Shown: positions 16,413 through 25,369, counted from the first letter of the stretch. The stretch: DNA of 64,000 nucleotides from an uncultured Bacteroidales bacterium (GCA_902801485.1 CADCIP010000008.1:1-64000), one strand, 5' to 3'. Notes: generated by a model from the letters alone, not told the origin. Numbers and translations: made by a program.

Positions 16413-16417
16413 TGTGT

Positions 16418-17548
16418 TTACCAGTGTAATTGTTTTTGTTTAAGGTATCTTACGTATTCACATGCTGCCAATAGGAAAGCACCCACGCCGAAATTGGCTT
16501 GAGAGTTGGCATCTACAGTCTGGCCGGGAATGGCCCGTTCTCCGATTGGTTGTACATAACCCACTTTCCCGTCATCTTGTAAGGCAATGGTTGCCAAGTA
16601 GTTCCATGCACTTTGGATAGTGGGCATGAACTCTTTTTTAGGCAGATAGCCGTGGTTCACTCCCCAAAGAAGTCCGTAACAGAAGAAGGCAGTTCCACTG
16701 GTTTCGTAACCGGGGGCCTGGTCGGGGTCCATCATAGAACGAGTCCAATGTCCTTCTGGTTGTTGCAACTCTTTTACAGCTCGCGCCAGTTTTACATATT
16801 TCTCCATGAAGAAGGGCTGACGCACGTATGTTTCTGGCATATCATCCAGCACTTTGGCCAGTCCTGCCAGAACCCATCCGTCGCCGCGAGCCCAAAAGTC
16901 CTTCTTCCCGTTTGCTGTCTTGTGCTTAGGATACACATATTTACCGTCTCGAAAGTAGAGGTTTGTTTCCTTGTCGAGCATAATGCTATCAGAATAGAGC
17001 AGGTTCTCGTACAGTTTATTCAGGTATTTAACATCGCCTGTCAACCGATACATCTTTGTCATCACAGGCATTACCATATATAGTGCATCTGCCCACCACC
17101 AATAGTCGTGTGCCTCGGAGTCGGCCTCGTAGTTCATTACTTCTATGGCCCGATAAATCTTTTTCTCTTCCGGTCCTAAATAAAAGAGGTCGATATATGT
17201 TTGAAAGCAAATCTGCCAGTCGCCAAAAAGAACGTAATCCTGTCCCTCGCCGTAGTTCTTGTATTTCCATTTTGCTGGGTCCGCTTCAGTAGCACCTTTC
17301 CATTGGTTATGTTCTGCCCAGCGAATACTATAGTCCAGCATTTTCTGATCCTGTAGGAGTTTGTAAACCTCCATATTGCCTGTGTGGTAGGCGGCATTGT
17401 CCCAGAAGGAGCGGACTTCTGCAGGATTATTAGCCTGCCAGTAGGTATTAGTTTTCCTGATAAGATCCTTTACTTCGTTAACTCTCCATTTTTTTGCCTG
17501 AAGTGATGTGGAGCACAACAAGCAGGCTATCAACATTATTATTTTCAT
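16418..17548 (-). CDS. Glycoside hydrolase family 88/105 (unsaturated glucuronyl/galacturonyl hydrolase)
   Basis: 376 residues from MKIIMLIACLLCSTSLQA, a signal peptide. Family features are the alpha/alpha barrel with YWWWADALYMVMPVMTKMYRLTGD, DFWARGDGWVLAGLAKVL and GYETSGTAFFCYGLLWGVN. Aspartates in the WADALYM and ARGDGW segments are the expected catalytic region. These enzymes remove the 4,5-unsaturated uronic acid left by polysaccharide lyases acting on pectin or similar glycans. In-frame ATGs at 17596 and 17584 are rejected as starts because the promoter -7 element covers 17594-17601. First gene of a two-gene operon with DUF2264. Confidence 0.88.
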   Translation of the reverse strand: MKIIMLIACLLCSTSLQAKKWRVNEVKDLIRKTNTYWQANNPAEVRSFWDNAAYHTGNMEVYKLLQDQKMLDYSIRWAEHNQWKGATEADPAKWKYKNYGEGQDYVLFGDWQICFQTYIDLFYLGPEEKKIYRAIEVMNYEADSEAHDYWWWADALYMVMPVMTKMYRLTGDVKYLNKLYENLLYSDSIMLDKETNLYFRDGKYVYPKHKTANGKKDFWARGDGWVLAGLAKVLDDMPETYVRQPFFMEKYVKLARAVKELQQPEGHWTRSMMDPDQAPGYETSGTAFFCYGLLWGVNHGYLPKKEFMPTIQSAWNYLATIALQDDGKVGYVQPIGERAIPGQTVDANSQANFGVGAFLLAACEYVRYLKQKQLHW

Positions 17549-17593
17549 GTTTCTTTTGCGTGGTTTAAGGATTGTCGTTTTCATATTTTTCTG

Positions 17594-17624
17594 CAAAGTT
17601 ACAAAAAAGATTGTAAAAAAACAA
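17594..17624 (-). promoter_or_regulatory. Promoter for GH88/105-DUF2264 operon
   Basis: Minus strand TTG (17624-17622), 20 bases, TAACTTTG (17601-17594), placing the transcript start near 17587 and deciding the start codon at 17548. Confidence 0.7.
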
Positions 17625-17744
17625 CGGATTTGATAGGATTAACGCAATTTGACCTAATGAGTGTAATACTTTTGTGTCGAAAAACAGTAGAAAAAAAAGA
17701 GCCTTCAGGACGAAGACTCTCACTTAAAAATCTTGGATTCTCTG

Positions 17745-17816
17745 AGGTGCCTGGCGGATTCGAACCGCCGTGCACGGTTTTGCAGACCGGTGACTAAGCC
17801 ACTCATCCAAGGCACC
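17745..17816 (-). tRNA. tRNA-Cys (anticodon GCA)
   Basis: Acceptor GGTGCCT pairs with AGGCACC; anticodon loop CTGCAAA reads GCA; T loop TTCGAAT. It has its own promoter and no encoded CCA. Confidence 0.94.
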
Positions 17817-17834
17817 ATTTACTTAAACATGATG

Positions 17835-17866
17835 CAAAGGTACAATGTTTGTTGCAATTTACCAAA
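17835..17866 (-). promoter_or_regulatory. Promoter for tRNA-Cys
   Basis: Minus strand TTTG (17866-17863), 20 bases, TACCTTTG (17842-17835). Confidence 0.75.
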
Positions 17867-17899
17867 TGTTGCATCATCTTTTTTACTCATTGTAAGATG

Positions 17900-17972
17900 T
17901 CGGGGTGACCCGACTCGAACGGGCGACCACCTGGTCCCAAACCAGGTGCGCTACCAACTGCGCTACACCCCG
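17900..17972 (-). tRNA. tRNA-Pro (anticodon TGG)
   Basis: Acceptor CGGGGTG pairs with CACCCCG; anticodon loop TTTGGGA reads TGG; T loop TTCGAGT. It is separated from tRNA-Cys by 83 bases that carry the tRNA-Cys promoter. Confidence 0.95.
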
Positions 17973-18002
17973 AATCTTCTCACGCTCTCGTGAAAAGCGA
18001 TG

Positions 18003-18033
18003 CAAAGGTACTTCTTTATTTTCAATTGTGCAA
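18003..18033 (-). promoter_or_regulatory. Promoter for tRNA-Pro
   Basis: Minus strand CTTG (TTG at 18033-18031), 20 bases, TACCTTTG (18010-18003). Confidence 0.7.
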
Positions 18034-18183
18034 GAAACTTTGTCTTTTTTTACACTTTTTGCATTGTAATGGCATTTTCTGCAAAATATAATAAGGTATA
18101 TGAGAATTTCTCTGTATTTTTGCATGTAAAATGATTGTAATAACATTAAAGGATTAACAACAAATCAACTTACAAATATCAAA

Positions 18184-19251
18184 ATGAAAAAGTACAATTT
18201 TAATGCTGGTCCATCTATTCTTCCTCGTGAAGTGATGGAGGCAACCGCTGCTGCTTGCCTTGAGTTTGAAGGAAGCGGCTTGTCTTTAATGGAAACGAGT
18301 CATCGTGCAAAGAATTTCCAACCTATTGTTGATGAGGCTGTTGCTCTGTTTAAAGAGTTGTTGGATATCCCCGAGGGTTATAGCGTAATCTTCCTTGGTG
18401 GTGGTGCCAGTTTGGAGTTCTGTATGATTCCTTACAACTTCCTCGAGAAGAAAGCTGCTTATCTGAATACCGGTGTTTGGGCAACTAAAGCCGAGAAGGA
18501 GGCGAAGTTGTTTGGCGAAGTTGTGGAAGTTGCTTCAAGCAAGGATAAGAACTTTACTTATATTCCAAAGAACTTTGAGATTCCTACAGATGCTGATTAC
18601 CTGCATATTACCAGCAACAATACAATATATGGTACTGAACTGCGTAAGGATCTGGATTCTCCTATTCCTGTTATTGCAGATATGAGTAGTGACATCTTCT
18701 CTCGTCCTGTTGATGTTAGTAAATACGGCATGATTTATGGCGGTGCCCAAAAGAACCTTTCCATGGCAGGTGTTACTTTCGTTGTTGTGAAGGAAGATCT
18801 GTTAGGTAAAGTAAGCCGTCCCATTCCTACTATGTTGGATTATCGTACTCATATCAAGAAAGGCAGTATGTTCAATACTCCTCCAACAGTTCCTATCTAT
18901 TGTGCTCTTCAAAACCTAAAGTGGATTAAGAAGCAGGGTGGTGTAGAAGCTATGGCTAAGTTGGCTCAGCAGCGTGCCGAGATTGTTTACGGTGAAATCG
19001 ACCGCAACAAGTTGTTCGTTGGAACAGCCGAGGAGGATAGCCGTTCTCTGATGAATCTGACATTTGTCTTGAAGCCTGAATATGAGGATTTACAGGATGA
19101 GTTCATGGCCTTTGCAACAGAGAAGGGTATGGTTGGTGTGAAGGGTCATCGTGATGTTGGAGGTTTCCGTGCCAGCTGCTACAATGCAATGACCATTGAA
19201 GGTTGCCAGGCTCTGGTTGCTTGCATGAAGGAATTTGAGGCTAAACATTAA
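18184..19251 (+). CDS. serC: Phosphoserine aminotransferase
   Basis: 355 residues, full length. It converts 3-phosphohydroxypyruvate and glutamate to phosphoserine and is PLP-dependent and cytoplasmic. The opening [16 protein letters not shown] is diagnostic, and the PLP lysine is K190 in [28 protein letters not shown] closes the active site. serA follows after 28 bases, giving the first two steps of serine synthesis in one operon. A possible -7 element TATTTTTG lies at 18115-18122, with no good -33 partner. Confidence 0.97.
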   Translation: MKKYNFNAGPSILPREVMEATAAACLEFEGSGLSLMETSHRAKNFQPIVDEAVALFKELLDIPEGYSVIFLGGGASLEFCMIPYNFLEKKAAYLNTGVWATKAEKEAKLFGEVVEVASSKDKNFTYIPKNFEIPTDADYLHITSNNTIYGTELRKDLDSPIPVIADMSSDIFSRPVDVSKYGMIYGGAQKNLSMAGVTFVVVKEDLLGKVSRPIPTMLDYRTHIKKGSMFNTPPTVPIYCALQNLKWIKKQGGVEAMAKLAQQRAEIVYGEIDRNKLFVGTAEEDSRSLMNLTFVLKPEYEDLQDEFMAFATEKGMVGVKGHRDVGGFRASCYNAMTIEGCQALVACMKEFEAKH

Positions 19252-19279
19252 TTGGTTTACTGTTTAATAGATTAAATAC

Positions 19280-20200
19280 ATGAAAGTATTAGTTGCAACA
19301 GAGAAACCATTCAGCAAGATTGCTGTAGATGGTATTAAGGCAGTAACAGATGCTGCCGGATATGAGTTAGTATTGTTAGAGAAATATACAGAGAAAAAGC
19401 AGTTTCTGGATGCTGTAGCTGATGTAGATGCATTGATTATCCGTTCAGATAAGGTTGATGCAGAGGTACTGGACGCTGCCAAGAATCTGAAAATTGTTGT
19501 ACGTGCCGGTGCCGGTTATGACAATATTGACCTTGCTGCTGCTACCGCTCACAATGTAGTAGCAATGAATACTCCTGGTCAGAATGCTAACAGCGTAGCC
19601 GAACTGGTATTCGGCCTTTTGGTTTATGGCGTTCGTAACTTCTTTAACGGAACCAGTGGTACTGAGTTGCTGGGTAAGAAGTTGGGTATCTTGGCATTTG
19701 GCAATGTAGGCAGGAATGTGGCACGTGTAGCAAAAGGCTTCGGCATGGAGGTTGTTGCATACGATGCATTCTGCCCTGCAGAGGCTATTGAGGCTGCTGG
19801 TGTTAAGGCTGCCAAGAATCAGGAAGAACTCTTTGAAACTTGTGACATTGTTTCTCTTCACATTCCCGCAACCCCAGAGACCAAGCAGAGCATTAACTAT
19901 GATTTGGTGGGTAAACTGAAGAAGGGTGGTATTCTTGTGAATACAGCCCGTAAGGAAGTTATTGATGAAGCAGGTCTTATCAAGTTGATGGAGGAACGTA
20001 CCGACTTGAAGTATCTGACAGACATCAAACCCGATGCAGATGCTGAGTTTGCTGAGAAGTTTGCCGGCAGATACTTTGCAACTCCCAAGAAGATGGGTGC
20101 TCAGACAGCAGAGGCTAATGTCAATGCCGGTATTGCAGCAGCTAATCAGATTGTAGGTTTCCTGCGTGATGGTATCACAAAATTTCAAGTTAATAAGTAA
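19280..20200 (+). CDS. serA: D-3-phosphoglycerate dehydrogenase, short form
   Basis: 306 residues, without the C-terminal ACT or regulatory domains of longer SerA enzymes. It oxidises 3-phosphoglycerate to 3-phosphohydroxypyruvate with NAD. The Rossmann loop is GILAFGNVGRNVA (136-148) and the catalytic Arg is R224 in NTARKEV. At the position of the usual catalytic His in TPHxG, this protein has Lys (ATPKKMGAQTAEAN, K270). From memory, the same substitution marks the Bacteroidales and Entamoeba type of this enzyme. The stop codon overlaps the next start (TAATG). Confidence 0.93.
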   Translation: MKVLVATEKPFSKIAVDGIKAVTDAAGYELVLLEKYTEKKQFLDAVADVDALIIRSDKVDAEVLDAAKNLKIVVRAGAGYDNIDLAAATAHNVVAMNTPGQNANSVAELVFGLLVYGVRNFFNGTSGTELLGKKLGILAFGNVGRNVARVAKGFGMEVVAYDAFCPAEAIEAAGVKAAKNQEELFETCDIVSLHIPATPETKQSINYDLVGKLKKGGILVNTARKEVIDEAGLIKLMEERTDLKYLTDIKPDADAEFAEKFAGRYFATPKKMGAQTAEANVNAGIAAANQIVGFLRDGITKFQVNK

Positions 20201-21447
20201 TGGCAACAATAAAACCCTTTAAAGGATTACGTCCGCCAAAGGAACTGGTAGAGTTGGTGGAGAGCCGTCCTTATGATGTACTTGATTCCGAGGAGGCTCG
20301 TGCGGAAGCCGGAGACAACGAGAAATCTCTCTATCACATCATCAAGCCTGAGATAGACTTTCCCGTTGGTACCAGCGAATATGACGAACGTGTCTATGTT
20401 CGTGCAGCAGAGAACTTTGCCAAGTTCCAGAAGGAAGGATGGCTTGTTCAGGATGAGCAGGAGATGTATTACATCTACGCCCAGACAATGAATGGAAAGA
20501 CACAGTATGGGCTGGTTGTCGCAGCTGCCGTTGAGGATTATATGAACGGTGTTATCAAGAAGCATGAATTGACTCGTCGGGACAAGGAGGAAGACCGTAT
20601 GCGTCACGTACGAGTCAACGATGCCAACTTGGAGCCTGTCTTTTTTGCTTATCCTGATAATGCCACGCTTGATGCTCTGATTAAGCGAATTACAGATGGT
20701 AAGGCAGAATATGACTTCATTGCGCCTATCGACGGTTTTCGTCATCAGTTCTGGTTGGTAAAAGATGCTGCAGATATAGCAACTATTACAGATGCTTTTG
20801 CCAAGATTCCTTATCTGTACATAGCTGACGGACATCACAGAAGTGCTGCTGCAGCTCTTGTTGGAGCAGAGAAAGCAAAGAACAATCCCAATCATAAGGG
20901 CGATGAGGAGTACAATTACTTCATGGCCGTATGTTTTCCTGCCAGTCAGCTTACCATCCTTGACTACAACCGAGTTGTCAAGGATTTAAATGGGATGACT
21001 GAGGAGCAGTTCCTAGCTGCATTGTCTGAAAATTTTGCTGTTGAATGTAAAGGTACAGAACCCTATCGTGCTAAGCATCTGCATGAGTTCAGCCTTTATC
21101 TGGGTGGCAAGTGGTACAGTCTGGAATTGAAGTCTGGACTGTGTGACGAGAATGATCCTATTGGAAGCCTTGATGTAAGCATCAGCAGCGACCTGATTTT
21201 GGACAAACTGTTGGGTATTAAGGATCTGAGAAGCGACAAGCGTATTGATTTCGTAGGTGGCTTGCGAGGATTGGAAGAGTTGAAGCGTCGTGTTGACTCT
21301 GGCGAGATGAAACTCGCACTTGCTCTTTTCCCAGTTTCCATGCAGCAAATTATGAACATTGCAGATAGTGGAAACATCATGCCTCCCAAGGCTACATGGT
21401 TTGAACCCAAGTTACGCAGCGGATTAGTTGTTCATAAACTTTCATGA
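20200..21447 (+). CDS. DUF1015 family protein
   Basis: 415 residues, the full DUF1015 length. Conserved segments include IKPFKGLRPPKELVELVESRPYDVLDSEEAR, YIADGHHRSAAA and a C-terminal LFPVSMQQIMNIADSGNIMPPKATWFEPKL. The His-rich DGHHR motif resembles a ParB-like/nucleotide-processing fold and members are conserved near serA/serC in many bacteria. Co-occurrence with serine synthesis, and start overlap with serA, argue for a role in serine or phosphoserine metabolism such as a serine kinase-like reaction, but I cannot show this. It also overlaps the next gene by ATGA. Confidence 0.88.
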   Translation: MATIKPFKGLRPPKELVELVESRPYDVLDSEEARAEAGDNEKSLYHIIKPEIDFPVGTSEYDERVYVRAAENFAKFQKEGWLVQDEQEMYYIYAQTMNGKTQYGLVVAAAVEDYMNGVIKKHELTRRDKEEDRMRHVRVNDANLEPVFFAYPDNATLDALIKRITDGKAEYDFIAPIDGFRHQFWLVKDAADIATITDAFAKIPYLYIADGHHRSAAAALVGAEKAKNNPNHKGDEEYNYFMAVCFPASQLTILDYNRVVKDLNGMTEEQFLAALSENFAVECKGTEPYRAKHLHEFSLYLGGKWYSLELKSGLCDENDPIGSLDVSISSDLILDKLLGIKDLRSDKRIDFVGGLRGLEELKRRVDSGEMKLALALFPVSMQQIMNIADSGNIMPPKATWFEPKLRSGLVVHKLS

Positions 21448-22031
21448 TTGACGAATTCAAGACCATAAAGGATAAAAGCGAAGGGACTTATTCCGAACTT
21501 AGGAGTAAGTTCCTCGCTTTTGCTCATCATGTTGCTACGGTCGAGGAGGCAATGGCCTTTGTTGAACAGTATCAAAAGAAATACTATGATGCACGTCATG
21601 TGTGCTGGGCATATATGTTAGGACCAGAGAGAGAATTATTTCGAAGTAACGATAACGGAGAACCTAGCGGAACAGCAGGAAAGCCAATATTAGGACAAAT
21701 CAACAGCAATGAACTTACAGATATTATTATCCTAGTGGTTCGTTATTTCGGAGGTGTAAAGCTTGGAACCAGTGGCTTGATAGTTGCCTATAGGACAGCA
21801 GCTGCAGAAGCCATAGCCAATGCAGTGATTGAAACGCGTACGGTAGATGAAGAATACACCTTTAGTTTTGAGTATCCTCTGATGAATAGCATTATGAAAG
21901 TAGCTCGCGATATGGATGCTCGTATCATAAGTCAGTCATACGATATGGATTGTCAGATGACGCTTTCCATCAGAAGAGGTAAAATGCAAGAATTACAGGA
22001 GAAAATAAAGAAAGCCCTTTCTCCGTTTTAA
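21444..22031 (+). CDS. YigZ/IMPACT family protein
   Basis: 195 residues. The IMPACT N-terminal domain is clear: SKFLAFAHHV, KYYDARHVCWAYMLG, SNDNGEPSGTAGKPIL and VVRYFGGVKLGTSGLIVAYRTAA. A DUF1949-like C-terminal part follows. Family members associate with translation regulation or ribosomes; the exact bacterial role is not settled. It overlaps DUF1015 by four bases, and its stop abuts that of the convergent HAD gene. Confidence 0.9.
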   Translation: MIDEFKTIKDKSEGTYSELRSKFLAFAHHVATVEEAMAFVEQYQKKYYDARHVCWAYMLGPERELFRSNDNGEPSGTAGKPILGQINSNELTDIIILVVRYFGGVKLGTSGLIVAYRTAAAEAIANAVIETRTVDEEYTFSFEYPLMNSIMKVARDMDARIISQSYDMDCQMTLSIRRGKMQELQEKIKKALSPF

Positions 22032-22838
22032 CTATAGTTTTATAAACTTCTTCACCGCAGCCGCCACACCGTCTTCATCGTTACTCAGGGTAATATAGTC
22101 TGCTGCTTCTTTTACTACAGCCTGAGCGTTAGACATAGCTACGCCAAGACCGGCATATTTTATCATACTCAGGTCGTTATACCCATCACCGCAAGCCATT
22201 AGTTCTTCTTTCCTTAAGCCTAAATAGTTCAATAGGTATTCCAAACGGTTTGCTTTTTCAATTCCTAAGGGCAATATCTCTAAAAAGAAAGGTTCGCTGC
22301 GGTAGATGCTCAGCTTCCCCTCATAATACTTGACAAGTTCCTGTTCCAGAACAGCAAGTTTATCCTTATTTCCAACAATTAGGCATTTTGGTTCCGGGAA
22401 GTTTATTTCATCAAGGAAACTATTCAGTTTCTTGAGTTGCATCTTGTTTAATTGTGCCACATAGCGTACATATTCGTTTTCGATATTTTCACACGCTATA
22501 CAGTCGTCCAGATAACTAAGGATTTTAAAATCCTCAGTATTGCCAACCTCATACAGATGCTTGTAAACAGATGTGTCGAGCAGTTTTTGGTAAATGGGTT
22601 CTCCTGTCGTGCAATCTATGATAAGTCCTCCGTTGAAAGCTAAAATGTAACCTTTGTAATCCTTGAGGTGAAGTTGATTTGCCAAAGGCATGATTCCTTG
22701 GGTAGGCCGGCCGCTAGCAAGTACAATACGCAGTCCTTTCTGCTGGGCTTGTGTTAATATGTCTAAAGTATGAGGCGTAATCTCTTTCTTGCTATTGGTA
22801 AGTGTCCCGTCTAAATCAAGTGCAAGAATCTTATACAT
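22032..22838 (-). CDS. Cof-type HAD-IIB sugar/phosphate phosphatase
   Basis: 268 residues. HAD motifs are present: DLDGTL (motif I, residues 7-12), ASGRP (motif II), a conserved Lys in GIEKANRLEYLL and GDGYNDLSMIKYAGLGVAM (motif IV). Type IIB caps accept phosphosugars and other small phosphate esters, and substrate cannot be told from sequence. Last gene of the operon 24434-22032, 27 bases after the FHA gene. Confidence 0.92.
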   Translation of the reverse strand: MYKILALDLDGTLTNSKKEITPHTLDILTQAQQKGLRIVLASGRPTQGIMPLANQLHLKDYKGYILAFNGGLIIDCTTGEPIYQKLLDTSVYKHLYEVGNTEDFKILSYLDDCIACENIENEYVRYVAQLNKMQLKKLNSFLDEINFPEPKCLIVGNKDKLAVLEQELVKYYEGKLSIYRSEPFFLEILPLGIEKANRLEYLLNYLGLRKEELMACGDGYNDLSMIKYAGLGVAMSNAQAVVKEAADYITLSNDEDGVAAAVKKFIKL

Positions 22839-22865
22839 TACATTCGTGTGGAAAGAATATTGTTG

Positions 22866-23399
22866 TTAATCTTCTTCTGTGTTGGCTTTACGCAGAATGA
22901 GTGTTGTAGCCCCAATGGTTATAATGGAAGCATCTTCCAAATATATGCGGTCTTGGTCTTTTAGGATTTCATTCATATAGAATGTTCCGGTGTTACTGGG
23001 TGCATCACGGAGAATATACTGAAGCTCACCCTTTTTGTTACGCTGAACCCTAATGATGCAGTGTCTGGTGTCAATGCTGGGATCTACTGTTTCGATGGGC
23101 TTGTTGATGTTAGAGCCCTTGACATATCTGCCAAAAACATTGTCTCCCATCTCCAACGGAATAACTTGTTTGTAGTGGAAGACATTTTCTACTACAACTA
23201 TGCTGCCAAGTTCCTGTGAATGTTCTTGTTCGTCGAGATTCTCGTTCTTTTGCGTTTCTCTTACCTTGCTGGTTCCTATGCGGATGCCAAACTGGCGATT
23301 ACATTCTGGACAAACAAAAACCAGTTGCTGGCCCTCTTCGTATTGTTTTTCATCGAAGGTGATGTAATTGTCGCACTTGGGGCAACGTACTCTTTTCAT
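22866..23399 (-). CDS. FHA domain protein with N-terminal zinc ribbon
   Basis: 177 residues. The start holds two CPxC pairs (VRCPKCDN and VCPECNRQ), a zinc ribbon like the one in MJ0042-type proteins. The C-terminal half is a forkhead-associated domain: FGRYVKGSNINKPIETVDPSIDTRHCIIRV and LRDAPSNTGTFYMNEILKDQDRIYL, with the usual GR, SxxH-like and N positions partly kept (DTRH, NTGT). FHA domains bind phosphothreonine peptides. It is co-transcribed with an HU-CCDC81/SPOR protein, suggesting a link to chromosome or cell-division scaffolding. Partner kinase not seen in the window. Confidence 0.88.
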   Translation of the reverse strand: MKRVRCPKCDNYITFDEKQYEEGQQLVFVCPECNRQFGIRIGTSKVRETQKNENLDEQEHSQELGSIVVVENVFHYKQVIPLEMGDNVFGRYVKGSNINKPIETVDPSIDTRHCIIRVQRNKKGELQYILRDAPSNTGTFYMNEILKDQDRIYLEDASIITIGATTLILRKANTEED

Positions 23400-23423
23400 T
23401 CGTGAAGGATTCTTGTGTGAGGG

Positions 23424-24434
23424 TTATTTCTTCTCCATTATCCATGCGTTGGAGAACTCTTTGCTTAAACTGCGTAGCGAATGAACCTCAGCTAAAGCAT
23501 CTTCTCTTGAGGTAAAACCAGGAATCAGGACACGGAGGAACTTTCCCGAGGTATCGACAATCGCTTTTATGCCTTGCTCATTTAATTTCTGGCAATAAGA
23601 TTCTGCATTTTCTATAGGAACGCCACAACATAATACTACAGCATATGTGAGATCTGCAGTTGTTTCTTCTGCCGGTACGTTTTCTGTAGTTAATTCTGCA
23701 TTTGTCTCTACAACGTCTGTTTTTTCTTCGACTGCTACAGGAACTCCTTCTATTCTTTTTACAGACGGAACCGACTTAGCTTGTGAATCGGGAAAGATAC
23801 TATGGGGGAAGAAAAACTCAGAGTGGATATCCTGTTTTCCAGAAAGGAGATTCTCTGAAACAGGGGTACTGAAACCAAAGAATAACACTATAGCTGCAGC
23901 TACGGAGGCAACGTAGTGAAGGAAACGTTTGTTAATGCTGATGGTAACGTGTTTTGCATCAGAGTTAAGAGTTTTCTTCTTCTCCTGTCTGGGGATAGCC
24001 TGAAACTCATCATTTATGGGTTGAGCGTGAATGGCATCCAATCCATATAGCCAAGGAGATGCTACACCGGCTTGGCAGGGAACGAACTGCATCTCACCCG
24101 TTGCTTCTTCCTGTACAAATTCGCCAATGCTACCCAACTCATAACTTCCGTAATCGTTAAGCTCCTGCTGAATGTTTTCTGTAAACTCAAGGATTACAAT
24201 ATAAGCCTCATCTGTGGAAAGTTGGTAGTTTGCAGAAATAGTTTCTATAAACCGAGTATCTGTCTCGTCTGCTTCATGCGTGAAAGATAATGCTCTATAA
24301 GGAGGTAAAAGAATTTCTTCTTCCTCAATCCATTTACAGGGTACGTATATTGCCTTGAACGTACCTAAATGTGGCACCACAACGGTATCGTGATACAACA
24401 ATTGATACTCTATATGCTTTGATAAATTAATCAC
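23424..24434 (-). CDS. HU-CCDC81-like and SPOR domain membrane protein
   Basis: 336 residues. The first ~75 residues (INLSKHIEYQLLYHDTVVVPHLGTFKA...) match the prokaryotic HU-CCDC81 domain. Next comes a linker, a hydrophobic segment near 172-190 (FLHYVASVAAAIVLFFGFS), an acidic low-complexity stretch, and a C-terminal SPOR domain (YAVVLCCGVP...VLIPGFTSREDALAEVHSLRS). SPOR domains bind denuded septal peptidoglycan, so this protein probably spans the inner membrane and joins a cytoplasmic HU-like domain to the septum. The start codon is GTG. It coincides nearly with the expected transcript start from the promoter at 24439-24470, suggesting a very short or absent leader. Confidence 0.85.
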   Translation of the reverse strand: MINLSKHIEYQLLYHDTVVVPHLGTFKAIYVPCKWIEEEEILLPPYRALSFTHEADETDTRFIETISANYQLSTDEAYIVILEFTENIQQELNDYGSYELGSIGEFVQEEATGEMQFVPCQAGVASPWLYGLDAIHAQPINDEFQAIPRQEKKKTLNSDAKHVTISINKRFLHYVASVAAAIVLFFGFSTPVSENLLSGKQDIHSEFFFPHSIFPDSQAKSVPSVKRIEGVPVAVEEKTDVVETNAELTTENVPAEETTADLTYAVVLCCGVPIENAESYCQKLNEQGIKAIVDTSGKFLRVLIPGFTSREDALAEVHSLRSLSKEFSNAWIMEKK

Positions 24435-24438
24435 GCTG

Positions 24439-24470
24439 CAAAAGTACAGTTTTTTTTCTTGCGGCCCAAA
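24439..24470 (-). promoter_or_regulatory. Promoter for HU/SPOR-FHA-HAD operon
   Basis: Minus strand TTTG (24470-24467), 20 bases, TACTTTTG (24446-24439). The GTG start at 24434 is only five bases beyond. Confidence 0.75.
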
Positions 24471-24513
24471 GAAATGCGATAATAGTTATTAACAATGTTG
24501 TTAACAACTTTTT

Positions 24514-25140
24514 TTACTCGCTGGTCTCTTTTTCGGCTTTAATCTGATTGTCCACCTCGGCACTGCGCTTGTAACGCTTGTTAAGCCCCTTAACAATGTC
24601 TTGTGTAATATCGTACTTGGGATTTGCAATCAGAAGATTATCACCAGCTTTCACCATTACATAATCGTATTTCTTGGTCTTATTGTAACGCTTTAGGAAA
24701 GACTGGATGCTGTCTCTTGCCTCAGTGTTGATGCGAGCCTGCTCTTCGTTGAATTCGTTGTTCAAACGGTCTGCCAACTGTGCTAATTCCTGCTGCTCGC
24801 GTTGAATGCCAGCTTGAGCACGTTCCAATTCATCTCGGGTAGTGAAGCCGTTACTCTCGTATTTTTTCTGTACGGCAGCTGCGTGGCTTTCCAAAGCGTG
24901 CTGTTTTTTTGCCAAAGTGTTCTGAATGTTGCTCCCCTTGCGTGTCAATACCTCACTATAATCCTTATAAAGTTGGTATTGACTCATCAACGTGTCTAAC
25001 TCAACGTATGCAATCTTAATACCGGCAACCTGAACATCTTCCTGTTCTGTTGTTCCTGTATCTTCTTCTGCAGCCTTGTTGCAACTGGATATTACCATTC
25101 CCAAAGACATCAGTCCGATGCCAAGCAAATACTTTTTCAT
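24514..25140 (-). CDS. OmpH/Skp family periplasmic chaperone, lipoprotein
   Basis: 208 residues. Lipoprotein signal MKKYLLGIGLMSLGMVISSC with the lipid-modified Cys at 20, then an acidic linker. The Skp core follows: KIAYVELDTLMSQYQLYKDYSEVLTRKG, a long helical coiled coil (QHALESHAAAVQKKYES...QEQQELAQLADRLNNEF) and YDYVMVKAGDNLLIANPKYDITQDIVKGLNKRYK. Such proteins hold outer-membrane proteins during transit. It follows the 69-residue membrane protein by 19 bases and shares its promoter. Confidence 0.93.
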   Translation of the reverse strand: MKKYLLGIGLMSLGMVISSCNKAAEEDTGTTEQEDVQVAGIKIAYVELDTLMSQYQLYKDYSEVLTRKGSNIQNTLAKKQHALESHAAAVQKKYESNGFTTRDELERAQAGIQREQQELAQLADRLNNEFNEEQARINTEARDSIQSFLKRYNKTKKYDYVMVKAGDNLLIANPKYDITQDIVKGLNKRYKRSAEVDNQIKAEKETSE

Positions 25141-25159
25141 ATACCTTATTATATATAGT

Positions 25160-25369
25160 TTATATTTTTTCTTTAACTTTATGAGGGTTTTCCCTTCTCA
25201 TCATTTTGTCCATACTTTGAACGCAGTGTATGCCGCGTCTTCGCATTTCCTTGTTGTCGCTAATATGCGAACTAACAAACTTCCCGTTGGGCAATACAAT
25301 TAATTTTATACACAAAAGTGCTATCGAAATTGCAACAATTCCTGCGGTTAATAATGCTACTTTCAACAT
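25160..25369 (-). CDS. Small conserved membrane protein (69 residues)
   Basis: One N-terminal transmembrane segment (LKVALLTAGIVAISIALLCIKLIV) followed by GKFVSSHISDNKEMRRRGIHCVQSMDKMMRRENP. A strong promoter lies directly in front and ompH/skp follows after 19 bases, so the gene is very likely real. I recall similar short proteins before OmpH in other Bacteroidales, unchecked. Function unknown; the basic tail probably faces the cytoplasm or periplasm near the membrane. Confidence 0.75.
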   Translation of the reverse strand: MLKVALLTAGIVAISIALLCIKLIVLPNGKFVSSHISDNKEMRRRGIHCVQSMDKMMRRENPHKVKEKI

